From Pseudobdellovibrionaceae bacterium (lineage in GTDB: Bacteria; Bdellovibrionota; Bdellovibrionia; Bdellovibrionales; UBA1609), in the NCBI GenBank assembly GCA_020635055.1, contig JACKAN010000002.1, positions 124,001 to 188,000 on the forward strand: a DNA stretch of 64,000 nt. Direction: 5' to 3'. The position numbers were made by a program, and so were the translations under genes. Below the pieces are notes generated by a model. The model was given only the letters and a program-made list of their open reading frames with translations. It searched no databases and was not told where the DNA came from. Positions 19,417 to 27,827 of this stretch are shown here, in pieces; the stretch's first letter is position 1; every line of letters starts with the position of its first letter.

Positions 19417-20019
19417 TTAGAATCGAAAAGTGGAATTTCCCAAGGAACTTGTGAGTATGATAACACTTTTTTCTCGCTCGATCCGTGTCATAGGTACATT
19501 AAATGTTACAATATAAGCTTTATTAAAACGAGTGTGGTTGGGAAACAAATTTTGTGTTTGAACTAAATTCTTTTTTAATTTGGTAACTTTGCCTTCGTAC
19601 CTTTGACCAGCGGACTCTAAAACCACTTTCCACATAGAATTGGCTTTGTCTAAATCATTGTGACCCGACTGTGGTGTGTACATGCTAATAAAAAACTCTG
19701 AACTTGAAGACATTTTTTGAATGGATTTCTCCCTTTCACTTTGTGCTTTAGCACTGTCCCACTGCATAAAGAAGCCATCTCTTTGCAATAAGGCTTCAGA
19801 GACCACAGAATTTATAATTGTAATAGTAGAATCGTAAGTGTTGTAAAAACCATTATATTTCTTATCATTGAAAGTGTACTCATCCATTATTTTTTTATAT
19901 TCAGAATCAGGTATTTGTCTAAACACCTTTTCTAAATCTGTATTTTTTGGAGCTGTTGAGCAAGCACTCAAGCTTAAAATTAACACAGAGATTATGTAGA
20001 AAGGTTTATATAAGGTCAC
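19417..20019 (-). CDS. Lipoprotein, unknown function
   Basis: 200 residues with a GTG start at 20019 that overlaps the stop of the upstream hydrolase by 4 bp (GTGA), which argues for coupled translation. The lipoprotein signal ends LSLSACS (Cys at about residue 20). The mature chain is mixed alpha/beta with no recognised motif. The segments TSSSEFFISMYTPQSG and AYIVTFNVPMTR may be beta strands. A role linked to the lipase-like neighbour is only inferred. Confidence 0.7.
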   Translation of the reverse strand: MTLYKPFYIISVLILSLSACSTAPKNTDLEKVFRQIPDSEYKKIMDEYTFNDKKYNGFYNTYDSTITIINSVVSEALLQRDGFFMQWDSAKAQSEREKSIQKMSSSSEFFISMYTPQSGHNDLDKANSMWKVVLESAGQRYEGKVTKLKKNLVQTQNLFPNHTRFNKAYIVTFNVPMTRIEREKSVIILTSSLGNSTFRF

Positions 20020-20882
20020 TGTTTTGACTCCTGTTCGTTGGACTTAACAAATCTTTGAAGGAACTTTTGCAAATCTTTAATTACAAGTTGTCTATCTAAA
20101 TCATTATAAATTTCATGCAGACTCTCTTCATAAATTTGCAATTTTTTAATTTTACTTGAGCAGTTTTCATAAAATCTAACCCCCGATGCCGGGCTACATA
20201 TCCTGTCTTGTCCGGCGACTTGAACGAGAACAGGCAAATGGAATTCATGTTCATTACTTTCAACATATTCAATACTTGTTAGCATACCTAAAAATAATCG
20301 TGGTGAAATCTTATCATGGCGCAAAGGATCGCTTTCGTAAGTCTTAATTTTATCTGTATCTCTAATAAGATCATCGTAGCGAAGCTCATTCCACATGGTT
20401 AAATTAGGCAACCATTGAGAAGTTAGACTCACCAATTTTTCTTTCCAAGCTGGCACTTCTATTTTTAAGCCAAAACATGGGGAACTGAAAATTACGGCAT
20501 CGATGCCTTTAATTTCATGACTTATTAGTGTTTTGGCACTGATCAAACCACCCATTGAGTGGCCAAACAAAAAGAAGGGCAAGTTTTTTTTGTATTCCTT
20601 TAAACAGTACTCAGTAAACAAGTTTAAATCGTGACAATAATATTCAAAGTTTTCAACGACTCCCCGTTGTCCTTCTGATCGTCCATGACCACGAAGATCG
20701 TAGGCAATAACATTAAAATTGAGTCGGTTTAGGTCCTCGGCAAACTCTTTATAACATTCTGAGTGTTCTGCAAGTCCATGACTAACAAGTAGAGTTCCTT
20801 TGGGATTTGAACATTGCCAAATATGATAAAAAAGTTCCGTTTGTTGGTAGCCATAAAAAACGGCTTCAAATTGTTCGCTCAT
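20016..20882 (-). CDS. Alpha/beta hydrolase, monoacylglycerol lipase-like
   Basis: 288 residues from the ATG at 20882. An upstream TTG at 20900 overlaps the likely ribosome site (TTGAGG), so the ATG is preferred. Hydrolase motifs: LLVSHGLAEHSE (oxyanion region), YDLRGHGRSEG, and the nucleophile elbow GHSMGG with the catalytic Ser. Later segments LVQVAGQDRICSPASG (Asp) and ESLHEIYND (His) complete the triad. The pattern fits the serine aminopeptidase S33/monoglyceride lipase group. No signal peptide, so a cytosolic location is likely. It forms a two-gene unit with the lipoprotein at 19417. Confidence 0.87.
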   Translation of the reverse strand: MSEQFEAVFYGYQQTELFYHIWQCSNPKGTLLVSHGLAEHSECYKEFAEDLNRLNFNVIAYDLRGHGRSEGQRGVVENFEYYCHDLNLFTEYCLKEYKKNLPFFLFGHSMGGLISAKTLISHEIKGIDAVIFSSPCFGLKIEVPAWKEKLVSLTSQWLPNLTMWNELRYDDLIRDTDKIKTYESDPLRHDKISPRLFLGMLTSIEYVESNEHEFHLPVLVQVAGQDRICSPASGVRFYENCSSKIKKLQIYEESLHEIYNDLDRQLVIKDLQKFLQRFVKSNEQESKQ

Positions 20883-20960
20883 TAGATAAATATACCTCAA
20901 AATAGCAATATTTCGTCAAGGACACTTGTCCCATTGACCTCAGTCATCTAACATATTGTA

Positions 20961-21494
20961 ATGTCAGTAGAAATGAAATCATTTTTAAAAGTTATTTTCT
21001 TGTTTTTACTAGCTTACTCTCCACTTTTATTGGCTCAAGAGGGAGAGAATGTTCCATTTAATGCAAACTACGAATTGGGGGCTCAAATTGGTAGCCTTCT
21101 TCCGAATCAGGTTCCGGGAGCTTCAGAAATCCAACCTCAATGGGGATTGCGAGCAGGCTTTGGTATGGGTGGAGCTGGAACTACAGAATTTACTGCCAAT
21201 GCCGGAAATGGTGAGGGAGTTTCTTGGAAACAACTCAGTTTGAGTTTTCGTATGGATATGCCCATCGAGGAACTGGTGGGGATAGTTTATATTGGAGGCG
21301 ACATGATTATTTATGAAACTTTGACCCAAGAACAAAAAATTTTCGGTGGTGGCCATGTCGGCGGTGGGGTGATGAGTGTTGTATCGAGAGATTTGTGGTT
21401 TCGAGTAGATATGAAGTTTAATGTGAATCCAGGGACCTCTCTGTTTATTGGTGGAGGTTTTACATTCCGTTTTGGTGAGGCAGCGACAGAGTAA
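20961..21494 (+). CDS. Small outer membrane beta-barrel-like protein
   Basis: 177 residues. The signal peptide is about 5-25 (FLKVIFLFLLAYSPLLLAQ). The mature part is Gly-rich and beta-rich (ELGAQIGSLLP, WGLRAGFGMGGAG, WFRVDMKFNVNPGTSLFIGGGFTFRFGEA), consistent with a small barrel. The Met at 20973 is an alternative start and would give a tighter signal peptide; neither has a strong ribosome site. No family recognised. Confidence 0.62.
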   Translation: MSVEMKSFLKVIFLFLLAYSPLLLAQEGENVPFNANYELGAQIGSLLPNQVPGASEIQPQWGLRAGFGMGGAGTTEFTANAGNGEGVSWKQLSLSFRMDMPIEELVGIVYIGGDMIIYETLTQEQKIFGGGHVGGGVMSVVSRDLWFRVDMKFNVNPGTSLFIGGGFTFRFGEAATE

Positions 21495-21575
21495 ATAGCG
21501 AGACTTTTTTGTCGGCCTCGCGCTTAAGGTCTGTGGGGCAGGATTTATAGAGATTTTTTTAACTAGGGGGTTATT

Positions 21576-21950
21576 GTGAAAAAAACTAATTGGACAATTT
21601 TGTTAGCTATTATTTCTCTTTCTCTTTTGGGAGGGGCACAGAAGTATTTGAGTGGAGAGGAAATTAAATCGGCATTCACAGATAAAACGGGAACTTCGGT
21701 TCATATGATTAAAAAAACTACTGGTATTTGGTATCATGCAAAAGATGGAAAATTCCTTGGTAAGGGCCAGGACTCAAAGAAAATAGTTGGAACATGGTAT
21801 GTTCAGAAAAATAAATTCTGTACCAAAACCAATAAAGTAGTTTGTACTTTTATTGAAGCTGATGGCCAAGGCGGTTATTACCGCGTGGATGATAAGTCAA
21901 AAAAGCTTGTTCATATTAAAAAATTAGTTAGTGGAAATTCAATAAAATAG
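21576..21950 (+). CDS. Small exported protein resembling the DUF995 type
   Basis: 124 residues with a GTG start after TAGGGGG. The N-terminal hydrophobic segment (about 7-20) is probably a signal peptide. The core pattern, YLSGEEIKSAFTDKTG, GTWYVQKNKFCTK, VVCTFIEADGQGGYY and VSGNSIK, resembles the small DUF995-like secreted proteins, which have two Cys and a conserved GTW. That link is by pattern memory only. No operon partner. Confidence 0.55.
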   Translation: MKKTNWTILLAIISLSLLGGAQKYLSGEEIKSAFTDKTGTSVHMIKKTTGIWYHAKDGKFLGKGQDSKKIVGTWYVQKNKFCTKTNKVVCTFIEADGQGGYYRVDDKSKKLVHIKKLVSGNSIK

Positions 21951-22216
21951 GAAAAAAAGCAGGGTCAGCATAAAACCCCAAAATCTTCACCCAATTTATG
22001 GATTAAGGTCGAGTTCTCAGAGTGAGAATCTCGAATTGAGAATTATTTTCCTCAGATCAAAATTAACCTTTTTACCCACAGAATAATAATGAGCCATTAT
22101 TTTCCTCAGAATCAAAATTAACCTTGTTACCCTCAAAATAATAATGAGCCAGTTTATTTCATTCTACTAAAACCTATTTTAGAGTAATATAAATTGTAGT
22201 CATAAGGAGAGGAGTT
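21951..22216. repeat. Intergenic region with two tandem 54/55-bp repeats and a short palindrome
   Basis: Two imperfect direct repeats abut at 22042-22095 and 22096-22150. Each starts ATTATTTTCCTCAGA and ends AATAATAATGAGCC, with about 5 differences between copies. Just before them is a palindrome at 22014-22028 (TTCTCA-GAG-TGAGAA). No gene is seen here. A ribosome site (AAGGAGAGGAG) follows directly upstream of the prepilin fragment at 22217. Confidence 0.7.
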
Positions 22217-22381
22217 ATGTTTTTTCGACACAAGGTCGGAGTTAACAAGTATTATAATAAGTATGGTTTCTCACTAATTGAAGTTTTAAAATCACTTAGT
22301 CTTATCAAAATCGCTCTGTGGGTACAGCAATTCCGTATGAGTTTGTTTATCGCAGCAGAGGCCAGCCCTAGGTACCTATAA
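22217..22381 (+). pseudogene. Truncated type IV prepilin-like gene
   Basis: 54 codons from an ATG with a strong ribosome site (AAGGAGAGGAGTT). The chain reads NKYYNKYGFSLIEVLKSLSLI, a textbook class III prepilin signal: short basic leader, G^F cleavage site, Glu5 and a hydrophobic helix. The reading frame runs into the inverted end of a mobile element at 22323 and stops at 22381, so the rest of the pilin or pseudopilin is missing. The lost 3' part is not found to the right of the element. Confidence 0.72.
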
Positions 22382-22437
22382 TTTTATCTTTTCTCACAGC
22401 TGCGCCGCTCCCGAACTTTAGACTAGAGGCCAATTTC

Positions 22438-22940
22438 TTAGCCAGTATCCGCCAATGTCTGCCCTAACTCGCTAGAAAAATCTTCCCAATTAAAACCCAC
22501 AGCTTGCATATGATTTTTATCGAAATACCTATGAATAGCTTTATAAGCTCTGCCCCAAGTCACCACTCGTGAAAATGGCCGAGCTTCCCAAAACTGTATA
22601 GACTTTCCACAACCTCTTTCGGCCCGCAAAATATGACGAGCAATCAACCCTGTTACCGAACGCAAATAACCGGCCAGCCACCTCCGATGCCCAGTTTTTA
22701 AAAGAATATGCAAGTGATTGCCAACATTTTCATATCTATAAAGTCGAATACCCCAGCGCTTGGCCTGGGATTTTAAGATGCAATCAACGGCCTCACCATT
22801 CGCCTTACGTAGAAAACTACGACTGCCTTTAGTTATTATTTGGATTTCAGCACCAAGTATGGCGTTTGGTCGATATCGGTCTTTTTGTCTTCGGGTTGAA
22901 GCTTTAGCAAGCTAGCGCCAAAGATCTTTGGACTTTTCAT
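22438..22940 (-). pseudogene. Frameshifted REP-associated Y1 (HUH) transposase
   Basis: Two frames together give a complete-looking RAYT/IS200-like transposase. The N-terminal part from the ATG at 22940 reads MKSPKIFGASLLKLQPEDKK to LVLKSK and stops near 22836. The C-terminal part continues in another frame (KGSRSFLRKANGEAVDCI, then the HUH motif in NHLHILLKT, then SGLIARHILRAERG-like and FWEARPFSRVVTWGR) to 22438. A one-base frameshift near 22840 separates them. The HUH histidines and the C-terminal domain are otherwise preserved, so the gene was lost recently or the frameshift is a sequence error. Confidence 0.75.
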
Positions 22941-23142
22941 ATTAAACAGGACATTTGAAAATCTTTTTTGCGCCATGAATCCTACGGATATAACTTTTGC
23001 GGTAGCGATGTCAATTAACAACTTGCGGAAGTGTTTTCTGGAAGCAATATTTGTGGCAAATCTAAAGAGAGGCATCATTTGATCGAACTTCAGGATTATT
23101 CAAAAAGTTTTAAATTGATTTATAAAATGTTCCCCCCAATGG

Positions 23143-24032
23143 GTGCAGTGGATTTATCAGTGCGTGCCAGAGAAACGACGTCGCGCCAGCTGCCATTACC
23201 CTCTGGGTGAAGTTGTTTTGTTGGGGCTCTGTATGTTTTTGTTTCGTTATCGGTCTCTAAGATCTTTTGTTCTGAAGTTCCGAGATAACAGTGTGGCCAT
23301 TTCGAATCTCAATGAATTTTTTACGATTAAAGCCGTCCCCAGTGAGGATGAGCTTCGTTACGCTTTGAGTAAGATTCCCTCGTCGGCCTTCAATAAAATA
23401 CTACAAAAAATTCACCAGCGGCTGGAGCGAAAAAAGCAGGTGCAGTCGTTTAGGCTAACTTATTCGCTACAGCCCCTATCACCAAACAGCTCAAAGAAAA
23501 TGGCTGGTCATTTATCATCACGGCGAAACCAGAAAGAAATAAGGAGCTATTTTCTTGGTATGATTATTTGCATGAGCAGAAAGAAGAATGGATCTTTAAA
23601 GATGCAGAGGATCTACAACACCATTACCAGTGGTCGAATAAACTGCCCATCAAGCAAGATCAAAAAGCCGATGATTTTACTTTTGTCCATTTACTCGAGT
23701 ACTCTGTCACAGACACCAACAGCAATGTTTTGTATTACAACACTTGGATGACTGATATTTATTTACACGAAAACAACGTCAAAGAAGTCGCCGCTGGAGG
23801 TCGGGCTAGATTTAAAATAGAAAACGTCACCTTTAATGAACAAAAACGAGGGTGTTTCATCGAGCATAATTTTGGTCACTTTGATAATCTACCAAATGTG
23901 TTTTTTGGGCTGGTACAAATAGCCACTTATTCTCAAAAATGTTTTACCTCTGGCGAGAGGGAAACGCTAATCCAGAAGGTCGGCAGTCAACGCCGATTCT
24001 GGAACGCCTTGCAACTTTATTTAGCAGCATAA
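23143..24032 (+). pseudogene. DDE transposase (ISNCY-like), internally deleted and frameshifted
   Basis: The N-terminal part (frame from GTG 23143: HYPLGEVVLLGLCMFLFRYRSL, VPSEDELRYALSKIP) matches the start of a family of DDE transposases often listed as ISNCY. The C-terminal part lies in another frame up to 24032 (WSFIITAKPERNKELF, GGRARFKIENVTFNEQKRG, IEHNFGHFDNLPNVFF). The central third, which should hold the first two catalytic Asp residues, is missing at the join near 23450-23470. Not functional. Confidence 0.75.
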
Positions 24033-24353
24033 AAATGCCCATTTATGATTTGCCAATATTGCAGGTAAAACTCGAACTAAACTCTTCATAATTTGCCACT
24101 TAAAAATGTGGCTATTTGAAAGAGCCGATACCCCCCCTCGTTGAGTCAAAAAATTCGCAAATTAAAACCTTGCTGGTCCATATTAGGACTGGGTGGATAG
24201 GTATGTCTACTTTTCTTGGCAGGGAACATTGCAAAACTATTGAGCAATTTCAGACTTTCTCATTTTGATTCATACGGAATTGCTGTAAACAGAAATAATG
24301 TAAACAGAGTAAACAGAAATAATGTAGGCTTTGGTTGAGTCTGACAGTGAATA
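24033..24353. repeat. Gene-free stretch with 18-bp direct repeats next to the element end
   Basis: No coding region is seen. It holds the right inverted end of the degenerate element (24270-24287) and then two copies of GTAAACAGAAATAATGTA at 24285-24302 and 24309-24326. The block 24306-24349 recurs in imperfect direct orientation at 25511-25553, on the other side of the IS481-like element (shared features AGAGT, CAGAAATAA, GAGTCTGA and AGTG). Confidence 0.65.
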
Positions 24354-25385
24354 CTAAGCTGCCTCGTTGATAATTTCTTCCTCGGCTTTTTGTTTGAACT
24401 CCTTTAAATATTCATTAGCTGTTTTCCAGTTGAGTGGTTTTCTTCTTCGACTTTCATTAAGCCACTTTACATGCTCACTAAGCAGTCGATTAAAGTGAGT
24501 GATGTTAATTGGATTTATCGTGTCGTAGAGCTCGTTGTCGTCCATTCTGTGAGATCTTTCGACTAATCCATTCACTTCTTTTTCCCCTACGGGGATAAGT
24601 TTTTTATCTATGTCATGCTTGCGACAAAACTCTTCTAAGGGATGCTCTTTCGGAGCATCCGGTATTATCCAAAACATGTGTTTATAACTAAATTCCGAAC
24701 CATTATCACTCTGCAAGCGCTGTATTTTAAAGGGGCACACTTTTATTAAAGCCTCCATAAAACGCACGGTCTCGAAGACGCCACAGCCCTCAAAAGCCAA
24801 CTTGAATTGCCACTTTGAAGCGTGATCTACGAAGTTATAAACGTAAGCTTTCTTCTTATTACGAAGTATGTGTGGAAGGTGTTTTACATCTATTTGAGTA
24901 TGGGCTCCTGGTTTTATAACTTTAACTACTTTGGTGTGTTTACTCTTTTTAGTGCGCCTTCTTATTCGACTAATAAAGCCACGCTCAAGTAAGAACTGGT
25001 GCACCTTCCACTGGCTTAAGTAAATACCCAAGTCTTCGCGTAAATGAGCACATATTACTTCCGCACCCCAGTTATAGTTTAGCCTCATCTCTTTTATATG
25101 ATGAGCAATCCAACCACTCATCGCCTTTTTCTTTTTACCGGGAGCTTTCTTAGGACGAAGCTCATTAATGCCACCAGCTAAATATTGAGCCTTCCAACGA
25201 TAAACACTTCTTTCACTCACACCCATTTTTGAAGCAATATACCGGTAGTGCCAATCATAGTTATGACCATGCTCCATTTTGAGCTTCACTAACTCAATAA
25301 GAGACAATATTTTTTTACTTAATGGCTCTGACTCGTGATGATACAGCTTCCATTCAGAACGTAATTTTGTTAAATCAAGATGCAT
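24354..25385 (-). CDS. IS481-like transposase (DDE, rve domain)
   Basis: 343 residues, intact. The N-terminal helix-turn-helix region (RYIASKMGVSERSVYRWKAQY) binds the element ends. A HTH-like linker with basic residues (RIRRRTKKSKHTKVVK) follows, then a retroviral-integrase-type core with the catalytic acids in HTQIDVKHL (Asp), LQSDNGSEF (Asp) and VNGLVERSHRMDDNEL (Glu). The ATG at 25385 has a good ribosome site (AGGAG, 8 bp upstream), but that site lies in an inverted repeat. The complete DDE set suggests an active transposase. Confidence 0.88.
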   Translation of the reverse strand: MHLDLTKLRSEWKLYHHESEPLSKKILSLIELVKLKMEHGHNYDWHYRYIASKMGVSERSVYRWKAQYLAGGINELRPKKAPGKKKKAMSGWIAHHIKEMRLNYNWGAEVICAHLREDLGIYLSQWKVHQFLLERGFISRIRRRTKKSKHTKVVKVIKPGAHTQIDVKHLPHILRNKKKAYVYNFVDHASKWQFKLAFEGCGVFETVRFMEALIKVCPFKIQRLQSDNGSEFSYKHMFWIIPDAPKEHPLEEFCRKHDIDKKLIPVGEKEVNGLVERSHRMDDNELYDTINPINITHFNRLLSEHVKWLNESRRRKPLNWKTANEYLKEFKQKAEEEIINEAA

Positions 25386-25453
25386 AGCTAAGCTCCTGTT
25401 ATTATTGTTTTATTTTGCTTTTAATAAACCTAATTCAACAACAAGGAGCTTAG
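24354..25453 (-). mobile_element. IS481-like insertion sequence, about 1.1 kb
   Basis: A complete transposase gene is framed by imperfect terminal inverted repeats. The left end at about 24354-24376 begins CTAAGCTGCCTCGTTG. The right end at about 25432-25453 read on the minus strand begins CTAAGCTCCTTGTTG. About 19 of 22 positions match with one gap. The left end overlaps the transposase stop codon. No convincing target duplication is visible. The exact ends are uncertain by a few bases. Confidence 0.7.
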
Positions 25454-25455
25454 CT
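25386..25455 (-). promoter_or_regulatory. Hairpin in the transposase leader that would hide its ribosome site
   Basis: The 12-bp perfect inverted repeat AGCTAAGCTCCT (25386-25397) / AGGAGCTTAGCT (25444-25455) directly precedes the transposase start codon. On the transcribed strand the arm next to the ATG contains the Shine-Dalgarno AGGAG. Messages started outside the element would carry both arms and fold, which would reduce transposase translation. A similar arrangement is known in IS10 and IS50. Confidence 0.6.
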
Positions 25456-25569
25456 TTTCAATCATTCTAAATACTTATACGCACCACGCTGACAAAATCT
25501 TCCAAAGTTAAGAGTGTAGGCAGAAATAAAGACTTTAGTAGAGTCTGAAAGTGGCCGATAACTTACATT

Positions 25570-27693
25570 ATGAATAGTGAACGTAAGCTCAAGTTATATA
25601 TTTTTATTAAGTTTTCTATGCTATTTGCGAGTGCCGTTCTATTTACATCTTGTAAACTCAATAAGGAAATATCTAAAGTAGAACAAGCGACCACTAACCC
25701 ATCCCCCACGAGTCCCACAAATCCAACATCACCAGGTGGAAATTCTAGTTTGCCTGAAAATTCTTCTGATTGGTTAAATTTAGTTAAAACAGAAAAGTTA
25801 GATGACGAACAAATCGATGAGCTTTTTGAACGAATTGATGAAGTGCCCATAGAGGCAATTTTCGAGTTATTTTTTGATAGAGATGAGTTAAACACAAATC
25901 AACTTAAAGAATTATCACAGAAAATAAATTTAATCGCTACAGGTTCGGTAACTAATCCCCAAGTCACTTCAGCGCAGGCCAAAGATATTCTGTGGGCTCT
26001 TTTAACAGTAACCTTAGATAAGGGGCTACCTCTTTCAAGTATAGATATTTCGCAAGTGGATTTTTCAGAACACATAATTTCTGATTTTGATTTTACTGGA
26101 TGTACAAATATACCATGGAATAGCATTAATGCTAACACCAGTGCGGCCGGATTGTCGGGAGTGAATTTGAGTGGTTTAGATTTAACAGGTTTTAATCCAC
26201 CAGTAACAATGAAAATTAGTGGTATTAATCTAACTAATGCGACCAATATTCCCTGGGCTGCTATCAATGCCAATACGCATGCCTCTGGATTGAGTGGTGC
26301 AAATTTAAGTGGATTGGACCTAACGGGTTTTGATGCCTCTGGGCTGAATTCCATTACATCTTTAAATTTAAGTAATGCGACAAATATTCAATGGGCAGGT
26401 ATCAATAGTCATAGCAATGTTGGCGGCTTAAATTTATCGAATTTAAATTTAAGCGGGTTTAATCCCATAAGTACAGCAACAATTTCCGGTATTAATTTTG
26501 AAGGAGCATCTAATATTCTTTGGGCGGCTATTAATGCAAACACCTCCTTCTCTGGGTTAATAAACGCAAACTTAAGTGGATTAGATTTAACTGGTTTTAA
26601 TCCCCCAACGGCAATGGGACTATCCAATATCAATTTTAGTAATGTTACAAATATTCCACAAGCTGCTATAAATAGTAATTCTTCTTTCTTTGGACTTTCA
26701 AATTTAAATTTCGCAAATGTGAATATAGGTGATTTTAATCCCCCTACGAATATACCTATTACAGGTATTAAGTTGTTAAACGCAATAAGCATTCCTTGGT
26801 CAGTATTTCATGCTACCACTTACGGGAATGGTCTTTATCAGTTAGATCTTCGTGGAGTGGATCTCACAGGTTTTAACCCTCCCACAGGAAAAACAATTAC
26901 AAATATCAAATTAAGTGGAGCCACTAATATTCCATGGACAGCCATTAACAATAATACTGGTGGTATAACTGGGGCAGATTTAAGTGGCTTGGATCTCACA
27001 AGTTTTGATCCATCAACTACTTTATCAATTAAAGATATCAATTTTAGCAATGCTACTAATGTTCCCTGGACAGCCATTAATAATAATACTCATGCTACAC
27101 ACTTGCAGAATATGAATTTTAGTGGTGTAGACATGTCGGGCTTCAATCCGCCAAACACACGTTTGATGTCCGGATGTAGTTTTGCAAACGCGACCAATAT
27201 TCCTTGGGCGGCAATCAACGATACCACTCGCGAATTAACAAATGTTAATTTTTCTGGTTTAGATTTAAGTGCTTTCAATTTAACAAATGTTGTACCCATA
27301 AATGGTTTAAAATTAAAAGATGCTACCAATATCCCCTGGTCTATGATTAATAATGGGAACTCTCATTCTTTTGGCTTGAGTAGTGCAGACCTAAGTGGTC
27401 TAGATCTTACACAATTCAATCCACTTGTAACTATGGATATTTCGGGGATTAATTTTACAGAAGCTAAAAATATAAATTGGGCGGCAATTAACGCCAATAC
27501 TCATACTCAATCTTATAAGAATATGATATTTTCCAAAGTAGACATGCGTGGGTTTGATCCCTCGGGAAAAAGCCTTCAAAATGCTCAGCTGCCCTTAGGT
27601 GCACGCAGTAAAAAAGGTTTTGAACTCTTCACTCGCAATGTTCCCAGCTCTGGTACTACCTTTATTGATGGCACTCAGCCATGGGGCCCCTAA
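25570..27693 (+). CDS. Lipoprotein made of about eleven pentapeptide-like 46-residue repeats
   Basis: 707 residues. The lipoprotein signal ends LFTSC (Cys at about residue 28), followed by a Pro/Ser/Thr linker (TNPSPTSPTNPTSPGGN) and a helical domain (about 60-165). The rest consists of roughly 11 repeats of about 46 residues with the pattern N-A-T-N-I-P-W-A-A-I-N-x-N-T, then G-L-S-x-A-N-L-S-G-L-D-L-T-G-F-N-P-P. The A-N-L-S-G-L-D-L rows resemble pentapeptide repeats (right-handed quadrilateral helix), and the Trp segment interrupts every few coils. It is probably surface or periplasmic and structural. No clear ribosome site. Its upstream region adjoins the IS481-like element. Confidence 0.78.
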   Translation: MNSERKLKLYIFIKFSMLFASAVLFTSCKLNKEISKVEQATTNPSPTSPTNPTSPGGNSSLPENSSDWLNLVKTEKLDDEQIDELFERIDEVPIEAIFELFFDRDELNTNQLKELSQKINLIATGSVTNPQVTSAQAKDILWALLTVTLDKGLPLSSIDISQVDFSEHIISDFDFTGCTNIPWNSINANTSAAGLSGVNLSGLDLTGFNPPVTMKISGINLTNATNIPWAAINANTHASGLSGANLSGLDLTGFDASGLNSITSLNLSNATNIQWAGINSHSNVGGLNLSNLNLSGFNPISTATISGINFEGASNILWAAINANTSFSGLINANLSGLDLTGFNPPTAMGLSNINFSNVTNIPQAAINSNSSFFGLSNLNFANVNIGDFNPPTNIPITGIKLLNAISIPWSVFHATTYGNGLYQLDLRGVDLTGFNPPTGKTITNIKLSGATNIPWTAINNNTGGITGADLSGLDLTSFDPSTTLSIKDINFSNATNVPWTAINNNTHATHLQNMNFSGVDMSGFNPPNTRLMSGCSFANATNIPWAAINDTTRELTNVNFSGLDLSAFNLTNVVPINGLKLKDATNIPWSMINNGNSHSFGLSSADLSGLDLTQFNPLVTMDISGINFTEAKNINWAAINANTHTQSYKNMIFSKVDMRGFDPSGKSLQNAQLPLGARSKKGFELFTRNVPSSGTTFIDGTQPWGP

Positions 27694-27827
27694 ATTTTGT
27701 GATAATATACTTTTTCTAATGTACAGACTTGCCAAAGCCAAAAATCAAACATAGTTAATGATAAAACTGAAAATAAACTAAATTTTTATTATCAAAACTC
27801 AGGTATTTTTAAGGTCTGACTATATTT

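Larger units (their letters stand above)
22323..24287. mobile_element. Degenerate mobile element bounded by 18-bp inverted repeats
   Basis: The sequence TACAGCAATTCCGTATGA at 22323-22340 recurs as its exact reverse complement at 24270-24287. Between them lie a broken REP-type Y1 transposase (minus strand) and a deleted DDE transposase (plus strand), neither functional. The left end sits inside a prepilin reading frame. No clear target duplication beyond the TA included in the repeats. The Y1 remnant may be a secondary insertion. Whether the inverted ends belong to the DDE element is inferred from their position. Confidence 0.7.

Noticed and set aside
22042..22150. Possible CRISPR repeat-spacer unit
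   Set aside because: Only two abutting copies, no spacer between them and no cas genes in the window.
22836..23078. 80-residue minus-strand protein as a gene of its own
   Set aside because: From residue 47 it reads as the N-terminus of the frameshifted Y1 transposase; the part before has no support.
25899..27329. Several minus-strand open frames of 79-151 codons
   Set aside because: They are mirror frames of the repetitive lipoprotein; their Pro/Leu/Val-rich repeats follow its repeat period.
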